Source of the DNA: Spongospora subterranea
Lineage: Eukaryota; Endomyxa; Phytomyxea; Plasmodiophorida; Plasmodiophoridae
Assembly (NCBI GenBank): GCA_900404475.1
Contig: OUQQ01000382.1
Span: forward strand, 4,669 to 24,296
DNA: 19,628 nucleotides
Direction: 5' to 3'
The notes below the pieces were generated by a model that worked only from the letters and a program-made list of their open reading frames with translations, was not told where the DNA came from and searched no databases. The position numbers were made by a program, and so were the translations under genes. How positions within the stretch are numbered: the stretch's first letter is position 1; each line of letters begins with the position of its first letter. Of this stretch, positions 9,081 to 18,680 are shown piece by piece.

Positions 9081-9495
9081 ATGAAGATTAAGATAGACAG
9101 CTGGCGCGGCGTCGCGCTTTGGAAGTGGAAAGTGTCGGAAGATTGCTGCACGATCTGCTGCCAGCCGTTTGATGGCTGCTGCCCTTCTTGCCAAAGCCCA
9201 GGTAAATATGGGGCCGGCCCCGTTGTGATCGGTTGGCGGTTGATTGGAGGAGCTTTATAGGTGATGATTGTCCACCTGTTTGGGGTGAATGCAATCACCC
9301 ATTTCATATTCACTGTATTCTTGTAAAGTGCTCCACCGTCTGATTCTGTCCAGACCGTGCTGATCGATCATATTCCCGCCAATACAGAAATGGCTAAAGG
9401 AGCAAACGTCAAGGCAACAGTGCCCAATGTGCCGACGAGATTGGCAATACAAAGGAGAAGACGGTTCCACAGCACCTGTTGGCGCTTCCTCATAG
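9081..9495 (+). CDS. ANAPC11: Anaphase-promoting complex subunit 11 (RING-H2)
   Basis: ANAPC11 is the catalytic RING subunit of the APC/C ubiquitin ligase; with the cullin-like subunit APC2 it recruits the E2 enzymes for cyclin and securin ubiquitination. Three exons, 9081-9201, 9261-9322 and 9388-9495, are separated by 59- and 65-bp introns and give 96 residues (human 84). The N-terminus is MKIKIDSWRGVALWKW. All the zinc ligands are at the spacing expected for the family: Cys23, Cys26, Cys34, Cys37, Cys44, Cys51, His53, His56, His58, Cys59, Cys73 and Cys76, and WGECNHPFHIHCIL and QQCPMCRRDW are diagnostic. A 13-residue polar tail after YKGEDG extends beyond most homologues. Because the frame changes at each intron, no single ORF shows the gene. 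Confidence 0.97.
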
Positions 9496-9550
9496 CGTTT
9501 CAATCGCCCTTGGCAATGGCTCTTCACTCATCTCGCTTGCACTACTCCAA

Positions 9551-9556
9551 AATAAA
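9551..9556 (+). terminator. Poly(A) signal AATAAA of ANAPC11
   Basis: An AATAAA hexamer lies about 56 nt after the ANAPC11 stop codon and 180 nt before the next start on the same strand, a normal position for cleavage and polyadenylation. Confidence 0.6.
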
Positions 9557-9735
9557 TGTGTCGAGATTCGTTATTTATCCACAGTCGCTGTGTCAATACT
9601 TTCCCATAGATCTGCTGAAGAATATCAAACTGAAGAGGATTATGGGGAGTTCTGGTTTTTCTTCTGCGTTGAAACAGATATCAGACGTCTCAGTTTGCGT
9701 AGCGGACTTACTTGTTTTGCCATCCTCATTTCGTC

Positions 9736-10690
9736 ATGGCGCAATGCTTTGATTGGGCTCCGCTTCAATCTTCTGTCAAAACCATACTCACTCCATATCT
9801 GAAAAGGCGCAGAATAGGATCAGGCCGCTGTGCCTGGCTTTGCCGGCGATTTTCCTATGATTTATACCTTGTCGTTTGCCGGTATCGCCCTTGTTTTCTT
9901 CTTGACACTTTTGTCGCCGAGATTTCAGATCTCTCACGAATCCTTGGTCATCTCAAAATGGTGTGATGTAGTTTTGCACATGCTGCTAGAATTGGTTTTG
10001 ATGTTTAGAACTCAATCTATATTTCAGGAAATATCGGAACTGAGTGATCTATTATTGATCGTTGTGGACGATGACGCCATCTTCATCGCTCATCAGGCGG
10101 AAACTTTGCGCTTCTTAACTTCGCCGACATGGCTAACACGAATTTTATTCATCAACGTTGATCAATCGTTATCCACTCCCAGCGTCGGTTCGCCTCAATT
10201 ATGAAATGAACTGTCCTGACCGTACTGACAGGTTTGTTCCGATATCGAGAAGCGGTCAATTTTCGAGGCATTGGAACCATTTCGTCAGCATCTAATGGCA
10301 GAAATTGGACGGCGGTCTCATGCCATTGTTGTCAAAATCAAAGCTCCTGGCAATGTTAATCTATCTTTGATCGCTGGGGTAATTTTGGATTATCCTGTTT
10401 GCTACGTATCCATGGCGTCAATCTTGTCTTCTTCAGCAGATCACAAATCGAGTATGTATCGACTCTACCCTTCTCGTTGGTCCATTGATTGCTGTTCAGC
10501 TTCTTCTCCGGCGTCTGTGGTTAATGTAAATCTTCAGGTTATTGAAGCATTTGTGGAAGATTTCTTTCCGAACATGGTCGCGTTCAGTTTCACATGCCCT
10601 GAAGTATTTTCATATTTGATACCGTCACCTTACTGCATCACATTTGGCACCCGGAGTCATATCAAATTTGGTTTTACAATTTCCCTCTGA
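9736..10690 (+). CDS. Probable UPF0739 (C1orf74-like) protein
   Basis: At least three exons fit: 9736-9960, 10028-10183 and 10232-10690 (introns 67 and 48 bp, both phase 0), giving 279 residues, close to the 269 of human C1orf74. The order of features, as I recall the family, agrees: a basic leader, a hydrophobic strand ending in an Asp (PCFLLDTFV), an acidic-flanked strand LLLIVVDDDAIFIAH, a strand ending ILFINVD, then LIAGVILDYPVCY and FSFTCPE. The function of the family is unknown. In the last exon, two further tiny introns (10407-10437 and 10490-10537) would give an alternative reading, so the C-terminal half is uncertain. The gene follows ANAPC11 on the same strand. Family assignment rests on memory of a general pattern and should be treated as a proposal. 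Confidence 0.45.
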
Positions 10691-11358
10691 CGGTTAACAT
10701 GAAAATGTACCGATTTCCGCCTGACGCGCCCGCAATAAGTGAAGAGTATCTAGGCCGACTGATCAGTTGATTTGCCTCCACCTGGGAGAGTCGTCATCCC
10801 GGTTTTGTTTGCGAGGGATGTTTTCTTGTGCTAACAAATGTGGAAGATCCATCATAACAAATTCAAATTCAAAGCTGAATTGGCAATTTCATTACTTTGT
10901 TCTGTTCGCTACGCGGCCATCTGAAAACTGCCATTTTCGTTCATCGGTGTTGTTGACCTGACCAGTTTTTCTATTCTGTCTATGATAAAGATTAAAGCTA
11001 ACTAAACAGATGTACCACTTTGACTACCGTGAAATCCTGTCTTTACGATTACCTGATGTAAATCAGTTAAAATTGGTATCTACAAAGCATCTTGTAATCA
11101 ACCCATTTCAGTATTTAGCGATACTTAATCGTCTACCTTCGACAGTTCTGTGTCAAGTGCTAGATCTTGTTTTAGTTCTGGATTAAGAATATACGGGCTA
11201 ACGCTTGCCCATGGCACTACTTGGCTCATAGGGATCAGCTCCTGAGACCCACACTCTCAACGTGCTCGTGTATCAACCAAACCCAATAATCAAAAAACAG
11301 TACGGCGTTATCCAACTTGATAAATTAGCGCCTCAGATTCACGAAAACGTAAATGTAA
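10691..11358. other. Intergenic spacer between convergent genes
   Basis: No supported gene, RNA or repeat is seen. It separates the UPF0739-like gene from the 3' end of the large minus-strand gene. A 64-codon plus-strand ORF (10767-10961) has no recognisable features. Confidence 0.5.
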
Positions 11359-13464
11359 TCATATTGGTTTCTTTACCCGGACCGTCGAAAAGTGGACGCC
11401 ATGAACTGAACCTGTTACGCTAGCAGCTGCAAACACAAATCGGGTGCGAGTCATGAGCTTCGAGTTCATCAATGGACACTCTGCCCCGGAATACTCCAAG
11501 ATTATACATAACGAATTTCGCCAGAGATATCTCAACAAATTTTTGAACAAATCTGTCGGATTACTTGACCACGCGATAAACGTCTTGTAACAATTAAGCA
11601 ATGACGATTTAAACCTGTTCGTTATTTTACCTTGCCGATTATTTTGGTCTCACAGAGATCATCTGCAGCGACTAGATATAATGCTCGGAACGGCGTCACC
11701 GAAATGTTGACATTACTATTTCTGACCCGCCAGTCGTTTATCGGGATATACGTTGATCCGATTGACAGTGCAGGAATAGCCAAATCTGGGGCTATCTTCT
11801 CCATCGAGAACCCATGGCAGCGGCATGCCTGAAAATGTCCAACTGTCACTGATGACTGATCTGGGTCACAAGTGAAAACAATAATACCTGGACTGCATGT
11901 GGAAAATATAAGGTTTCAAGGAACGGCTGAGATGTGAGTGTCAAAATCAGACCCCCTTCCTTGCGTAGGTTTGAAGACAAATGCGACAAATCGATCACGA
12001 TTTCTGTTGTTGAAGATAAAACACCTCGCATTTTACGAAATTCTGTTGCCAGCACTCCGGAATCTGTAGTTTGACTGAGCTCATTGTGAATCAACATATG
12101 TTGGCATTGCACCATTTGGTAGTTGCACTGTATGGAACGTCTCAGTGTTTTTCGGTAGGGTTGAGGGCAGTTTGGTTTCCTGACTTGACCAACTTTCTGA
12201 ACTGTTCCGATCAAGCTTGACAGAGAGCAGCTTGACAGGTACAATGTCTTCCATTAGCGATGAGAAGTCCTATCACTCGAACTATATAAGTGCGAGCTGG
12301 AACAAACGGACGCAAAACGTAGACAAGAAATGATGTGGTTCGGAAAAGAGACACAAATCAAAGACCGAAGGCTTGTGCTGAAAACATAGCATATGAACTG
12401 TTTTTGCAAACCTGAGGACAATTGGGCAAATCGACAAGGGCTGAAAGAAAATAGATGTGTGATAACCCTTTTTGTTTCGCCAAGCACGATAGAGATGCTG
12501 CATCTGAGCAAAAAAGAAATTCAATTTATAAACGCGCGTTAACTAATCACGAATGTAATCGCAAACCCCGACGGTTGTGATTACAGGATCTTACAACTTG
12601 GGGTAGGATCTCGTGCAAACACAGGAGTTCCAACAAGCACGCTGTCAAACCTGTCATCTATCCAATCTATGGCTTCGTATGCCTGGTGCAGATCATATGG
12701 CGGCGCCAATATTACCTCGCAATCGCTCGGATGCGCTCGACACACCACTATGACGACTTCCTTCAAAAAAATTAGTACGTGGCTCCAACGTTTGTCGCAA
12801 CGGAACCGAGTCAAAATGAACCTTGGCAAATTGCCAGACCGTATCGTCGGGGAAAAGCAGAAACAACTCCGAATAAAAAAGTACTGTAGAACCTCAGAAT
12901 CGTTGGAAGTGCCACCACACTGATGGTTGCACAAACACCTGAGTTCATGGCGGACGTCACGTAAGTATGATTGAAATTGGTCACGAGTTCGAGGATCGCC
13001 TTGGTCAGGCAGCAGTTGTAATCTGATATCGATGACAATGGCGATCGTCATATGTCCAAATCAGACCTACTACAGGTTTGCCAATGTCAATAGAGTACTG
13101 TACTCGCAATAGAGCTGTTGAAGGTATCAAGTAACAGCATAACATCACTGCGCACCGTATCGCGTCTCGGAAATGTTCAGGCTGAAGGGGCGTCAAGTGA
13201 CTGTCATCGTACAATGTAACATACGCACTGGTAACTACACAGTCGATACGTGACAGGTAACACAGCACCAGACCGTGCGATAGCCCGTTCCACTGCGATG
13301 CCCCGTTTGGGTGGCGTGAAAGGTGCACCGGAGTTGGTCAAAGATGAGCAGAAATTACCGGCAACAAATTGAAAAAAAATGCACCAGAATATATTCAGGT
13401 TAAACCAATCTCACCGGCAATGCCTGGAAGACGGCAGAGAGAACCAATAATTCATGTGGCGATG
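11359..13464 (-). CDS. Unrecognised gene of at least 14 small exons, 5' end missing
   Basis: A chain of exons joins with matching phases: 13415-13464, 13225-13292, 13104-13147, 12939-13022, 12716-12883, 12595-12650, 12467-12503, about 12386-12411, about 12160-12269, 11999-12063, 11888-11926, 11727-11860, 11631-11671 and about 11359-11583. Good splice signals include GTATGT at 13224, GTAATA at 12715, GTAAGA at 12594 and TTTGCTCAG before 12503. The product (about 400 residues) starts with helical, hydrophobic segments such as HELLVLSAVFQALP, HGLVLCYLSRIDCVV, DVMLLLDTFNSSIANYNCC and LTACLLELLCLHEILPQVV, recalling an ARM/HEAT-like helical protein, and ends with polar segments such as FSGMPLPWVLDGEDSPRFGY. 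I do not recognise the family. Exons 8, 9 and 14 have ambiguous ends, and the true start lies upstream of 13464. Confidence 0.58.
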
Positions 13465-14066
13465 CTGCAACACAAGTGCCATCTTAATGTTTTGCCGTTA
13501 GAAAACGAGGGATGCGTTGATGCATGGAGAGAAAACCGGAAAGCGCTCCGCAACAGATTTTTCTCGCATGCAGAACACGACCGTTAACATGGAAAGACAA
13601 GACCTTCTTAAGAAAAGAGCAGAGTACGGTCAGAAAATCTATTCGGTCACCCGGTATAACTGGCCTTAGACCCATTCTCAACGGTCCTAGACAGGTGAAC
13701 ATTTTAGCTCGCAGGCCGGTTGCTTGACAAACACAATGCCGAAGGCATTGCTAATTCTCTCGGGGCGTATGGTCTCTCCAGCATACCAGCAGGCCAAAGC
13801 TGTCGCTAAGGTCCGCCTTTTGTCAGCATCACTATGTGGCATGTTATATTCACGTTATGGCGCTTCAGCAAATCGCCGCCGTCGCTTACGATATACTCTC
13901 GGCCGAAATTATCGATATATTAGACCTGGACTGGGAGATTCGAGTTCAACAGATTCAACTGGTAATGTAGATTGTTAAATACATTTGTGAACGAAGGATG
14001 CATACAATATTCTAGTTTGTGTTCAATCAAAACTGGGACAGTAGTGTTTGTTCTCACGTCTGACAA
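13465..14066. other. Gap that probably holds 5' exons of the minus-strand gene and the PPIL6 promoter
   Basis: The minus-strand gene needs at least one more exon ending in phase 1 somewhere here. A minus-strand stretch around 13700-13850 reads protein-like (DKRRTLATALACWYAGETI) but no confident donor could be joined. A plus-strand 84-codon ORF at 13724-13978 overlaps it and is probably a shadow. The last bases before 14067 must include the PPIL6 promoter. Confidence 0.4.
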
Positions 14067-15465
14067 ATGGACTTACAGAAATTTGGAATCCACATAGTGG
14101 GTTCGTGCTCGGATTTGTTCGCTTACCACTCCAAACTGGGCTGGATTGGCTCAACTGTTGCCGATCTTCAGGAATGGGGTTCGTCGCGCTTCCAAATCGG
14201 CCCCATCGAGGGCGATGTCGATTTTGAAGAGAGCGCCCGTAACAGCGTTCAGGAATATTGTAGGGAACACGCTAAGGTACTTTTATTCTCGCCTTGAAAG
14301 TTAGAGCACCTATAAAACCGATTAATCATTGGATTTGTGTTTGATATCAATACTACTTATGACTATTGAAGTTGTAGAGCGGAACACGGTCCTTCTTATA
14401 GTTGGAAGTATTATACGGGTTCCAATGTTCCATTTTCGTTATTCGGATTTTTGGCAAATACTGACAAGGCCTACTGGGCCATGATGTAGGAAAGTAGGTT
14501 TGTATCGATGACCTTTGCAAGTGGCAACTTGGGTCCTATTGGATCAGTCGTATTCGAATTGTTTTACAGTATCATGCCCAAAACATGCGATAATTTCCTG
14601 TAAGTCATTCTGTTTAATAAGTGATTTCGACACCGATTATATCCTTGTTGATTGCAACTTACTTATTCCATCGGTTGAAACTCAAACTGCTCTGTGTCAC
14701 ACTTGCGAAGTCATTGAACTATGGCGAACTCACGTAAGATTATAGGAAACTATGCACAGGCCAATGTGGTGATAGTGAAAACGGCATTACTCTACGTTAT
14801 CTTAACACTCCAATTCGTAATAATCTGCAGTTTTCGTGACTTTTAACATATTTGACAAGTTTCAGATCGCGTTGTTAAAGGGGCCTGGATTCAGGGCGGC
14901 GGTAAGTATACCCCACAACAAATTGGTCCTCAACCTAACGGTTCTGACGTGATATCAGATATAGTTACCGGTAATGGTGACAAGGGTGAGAGCGTATATG
15001 GTGGTACCTTCGAAGATGAATGTTTCGCCATTAAACACGATCGCGCTGGAATATTAGTGAGGCGCCTCCACTTTTTCCTTTTTATCAACATTGCATTCAA
15101 ATTCCAAATCCGATGCGTCTAGTGAATGTCGTTTTCGTGGAAGAGTACAGATATTGTGATGATCTTATTTATGCGACAACAAAATTCAACCAAAACGTTT
15201 GGTTTCACCCAATTCAAGAACAATTCCAGTTGCTGATTGTATTTGGATGTAGTCAATGGCAAATTTCGGGTCCCCACATTCTAATAACAGCCAATTTTTC
15301 GTAACATTACGGGACCTTGAATATTTGGACACAAAGAAAGTGGCATTTGGTCGCGTCGTTACTGGTCTCGACGTCATATCGACAATTGGATCTTCGCCGA
15401 CTTGTAACGAGAGGCCACAGCCACCTATTACAGTGTCGTCATGCGGTGAATTCGCTGTCAAATAG
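14067..15465 (+). CDS. PPIL6: Peptidyl-prolyl isomerase-like 6 (divergent cyclophilin)
   Basis: PPIL6 is a divergent cyclophilin expressed with motile-cilium genes; its exact role is unsettled. Seven exons join in phase: 14067-14276, 14402-14418 (a 17-nt microexon), 14498-14599, 14746-14816, 14866-14901, 14959-15056 and 15253-15465, giving 248 residues. The N-terminal third is PPIL6-like only in outline (HIVGSCSDLFAYHSKL). The cyclophilin domain has LGPIGSVVFELF, MPKTCDNF, KLCTG, GITLRYLN, HRVVKGAWIQGGD, GDKGESVYGGTFEDE, SNNSQFFVTL and KKVAFGRV, with the PPIL6-type end TCNERPQPPITVSSCGE. The catalytic Arg (CypA Arg55) is kept at 135. CypA Trp121 is Tyr202 and His126 is Lys207, so cyclosporin binding is expected to be weak. 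An in-frame TAG at 14486 lies inside intron 2 and is not a lesion. Confidence 0.92.
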
Positions 15466-15834
15466 CCTCAACAAGGAACAACCATATCACAAATAATACA
15501 AACATGTGCTGACCATCGTGTCAACTGTGATAACAAATTCCTCGTTCATTTTGACTATGAACGAGCGTGAATCTACAACGATAAAAGGACTTGCAGATCG
15601 ATGTCAATGCGCTCACGAGCTCACGGCCTGGATGCATATCAGTATTACAACAGAACCTATAAATAGCCTGTTCACTCGAAACAATACATTTTTGAAAGTC
15701 GCAGATTCGGAGAGACCAGGGTCTATGGAAATGTCCACCTCAGGTAATTCTCAATGGAGCCAGGTACCACCGACCCCGAAAATTGCTAGTGCTCAAACTG
15801 CGCTTCGTCGTTGAAAAAGCCCAAATTTGTTGCC
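15466..15834. other. PPIL6 3' flank and lipase promoter or leader
   Basis: No separate gene is supported. A 102-codon plus-strand ORF (15506-15814) ends just before the lipase start in another frame; part of it could be an untranslated or alternative first exon of the lipase, but tested splice phases do not fit. Confidence 0.4.
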
Positions 15835-18680
15835 ATGTTGGTTCAATCAGCCTCGAAGGCTGTCGAGGATGAGTACAGCGATATGACGCACAATACGAAC
15901 GAATTGCTGGATTTCACCGATTTTTCAGCGTGCCGTAATTTGCTCAAGGTTGGCGAGTTTCTCCTTTCATGAAGTTATATAACTAGACAAGCGCAGATTA
16001 CGGCGATGGCCACTGTGGATTCAATGGTCTGGTGTCTGGTCAACACCCTCGTTCTGATAGTGTTCACTGCAATGTTGATAGTTTGGCCATTGGTCGAAGT
16101 CGGCATCAAGGCATTCATGCTGCTTGTATTCAAATTGGGGTTCTGTTATGATCCACCCCAAACAATTCGGGTATGTTCGCTGGCACATCGGAACAAATCC
16201 GACTTGACAGCTGAAAAATGTCAGTCTCCATGTGAGGAGTTTTGTTCAAACCTAGTTTCGAGAGTTTTTTACATATGCTGTTAAACACGAACTGTTTTAA
16301 GAAAAACATTACATGCACATCAATGGCTGTCAGAATAACGAAAAATTTGTTCCGGCTGCGTTAGGGTACGAAGGAGCCATTATCTGCCGTCAACGTCACG
16401 TTTCCGAACATGCATAGCGGGTATATCCCCGATTGGGTGAAGCTGTGTCCTCTATTGACTCAGAAAGGGAGCCGCACAGAAGAAGCCGAGTTCAACCAGG
16501 ATATAGCCGAGCTTATGTTGCATCTGTCCGCTCTGGCCTGTAAGATATACCCATTGTGTGCAGTGTAGGGTAACATGAAAGAGTGACACATGGGTTCACC
16601 CAGCATCCGTATTTTCAACGCTGTTATAAGCATTGGTTGGCGACGCGTATTATTGTGAATTGTCACTGGCTGTGTTCTGATGTGTCTGATTTTGCAAGTC
16701 CGGTGTTGATCCTTTCATGAAGTGGTTAATTCATTGGATGATGTGTCTGATGATGAGATATTGTGCAGATGAATCGGATCATGTCGTATCGCAAACAATC
16801 ACATCGTGGAACCATCCGGCGCTATCGCTGCAATATAGCCGGTTTGGCCATAATGGCCTAATTATGGTTGTCCTGTACAGCGTCCCAGGTCGCTTCGTGA
16901 TTCCAGCGTTCAAGGGCACGTCACCCTTTGATCTAACTGAATGGTTGACTGATGCCATCTTTCGGAAAGCTGCCACCAAGAATTGCGTTTTACCTGGAAT
17001 GCTCCATTGCGTAAGCCAAGTCATTGTGTCTATGATTACCATCAACGTTTTGCTTGTAAACGTCTACGACAGCTCCTTTTGTTTCTCTGATTGATTTTCT
17101 GGTTTATTTTGGTTCTAAAACGTTCTCATGACGATCTTCTTGATCAGGGATTTTTTGACGTGTTCGGATTCCCGGCGTGTGAAATAATGACATCGCCAAC
17201 TCGGACATGGAACTGTTCTACGAAAATGGACACAGATGTGACCGTCCCCATTCTAGAAGGTCTCGCGTCCGGAAATCATATACGAATGAGTCCTGTCGTC
17301 AACACTGCAATCGATCCGGTCGTCAAAACTCACGTAGACTGGTTTCGTCGTCGATTTTCTCCTCGTCATGGTGGTCCTATTACACATAATGATCGGGCAC
17401 CAGTTATTGATGTGGCGGTCGGGTTCTGGTCACACCTCGAGTCCGAGTTCATCGCCATTTGCCAGAAGTTTAACGAGAACACGGTAGGAAATATGGCTAA
17501 GCCATCCATGATAATAACTGGCCATTCTCTTGGTGCGGCCACCGCCACCTTGTTCTCAGCCATCTTATTATGGCAGCGAACTGGCCATCCGTCTGGCGCT
17601 CACTCAATTTCATGGGACTTGGTTAGTACTAAGATCTCTGTTTCCAGACCCATACTTTATTCGTTTACTTCTGCAATTGTTCTCTATTTTGAATGAGACG
17701 CAAATTATGTGTACTGTTCTCAAGTCTGTGTCCGATGAGTTGTGATAATTTGTTAGAATTTGACGTAATTACTGAGCGGTTTTGCTCATCAGTTTTCGCA
17801 TTTGATGTTGACCCAGTATTAACGCTGTATTGGATGATTTCTTTCTTTTTTATGGTAAAGTTTGATGATGGGGTTGGCTTTAAGATTTTGCTGTAACTGA
17901 ATCGTTTTATGATGTAAACAGATGTTCCGTTTGGAGGGATGTGTGACATTTGGGACACCACGTGCCGGCGACGACACATTCGCATCCGCAATCGACGACG
18001 TTCGGACTAGGATTGACTTGACACCCGAAGATCAACCATTGTTTTTCTCGTACCGTGTCATTAACGGCAACGATATCGTCTGTTCGGGACCGTTTTCTCC
18101 TGCGATTGATCTCAGGTAAATACGTGCTATGCGGAAAGTGCTTTGAAAATCGTTAGTGTTGTTGTCCTTTTTGGTTGGGTTGATATTTGTTTATTCAAAT
18201 CTTCTCAGGATTGTGCCAGAGCGGTGCGGAGACCATCCAATGGAGATACCATCCTTCCTTAGTCTGCTGGATTCTCGCCATTATGGCGTTCCCATCCTCC
18301 TTCATTCCCGTAGAAAGAATGGCCAGTTTTCGCCCGTGTACCAGGTTCGCGAGCGGTCACTACTGGACATCATTCCCAATGTGATCGGCTATTGGAGCAA
18401 TATTACTTGGAATCTGCGCAACGACTCTTACCTGCAGTTGCCGCTGTCGCTGATTCGGTTGGCCATTGTTCCCAGCGCCATTATAGACCACGGCCTAGGG
18501 TAAAGGCAACATGTGACCTGTTGTGCAATGATTTAATAGCTTTCATTGGGTTTGTTGATTCAGTATATAAGTTGTCGCCAGACCAGGTTTCCTTGCACTT
18601 CTCAATGATGCTGTAAATGCTAACACGATGTTGTGATATTATTCAGAGACTACGCCGCGAACTTAGGGCGCCCAGTTTGA
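15835..18680 (+). CDS. Membrane-anchored class-3 (diacylglycerol-type) lipase
   Basis: This is an alpha/beta-hydrolase lipase of the fungal lipase-like class 3, which cleaves acyl chains from mono-, di- or triacylglycerols. Eight exons join in phase: 15835-15948, 15997-16170, 16365-16539, 16769-17010, 17148-17621, 17922-18115, 18209-18499 and 18647-18680, for 565 residues. Residues about 47-68 and 72-88 are hydrophobic and probably span the membrane (LVLIVFTAMLIVWPLVEVGI). The hydrolase core begins near GLIMVVLYSVPGRFVIPAFKG, followed by LHCGFFDVF. The nucleophile elbow is GHSLGAATATLF (Ser362), and GCVTFGTPRAGDD follows. The acid is probably Asp444 in VINGNDIV and the base His552 in DHGLGDY. 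The insert between GFFDVF and GHSLG is long and includes basic patches. A slightly earlier in-frame start is possible. The exact substrate and subfamily are not decided by the sequence. Confidence 0.88.

Noticed and set aside
9255..9527. 90-codon minus-strand ORF
   Set aside because: It lies opposite ANAPC11 exons 2 and 3 and has no features of its own.
11622..11849. 75-codon minus-strand ORF with plausible-looking protein
   Set aside because: The overlapping exon in another frame (FSGMPLPWVLDGEDSPRFGY) has matching splice phases on both sides, so this frame is probably a shadow for most of its length.
12581..13051. 156-codon minus-strand ORF taken as one exon
   Set aside because: Parts of it read out of frame; strong internal splice sites and phase agreement with neighbours favour short exons in other frames.
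14486..14488. In-frame TAG between PPIL6 segments, suggesting a pseudogene
   Set aside because: It falls in a 79-bp intron (14419-14497) containing a TACTGAC branch-like site; the spliced protein is intact.
14515..14745. PPIL6 exon ending in LNYGELT as the join after the NFL motif
   Set aside because: It has no AG acceptor in the right place, while the TATAG acceptor at 14745 restores KLCTG and GITLRYLN exactly where the family has them.
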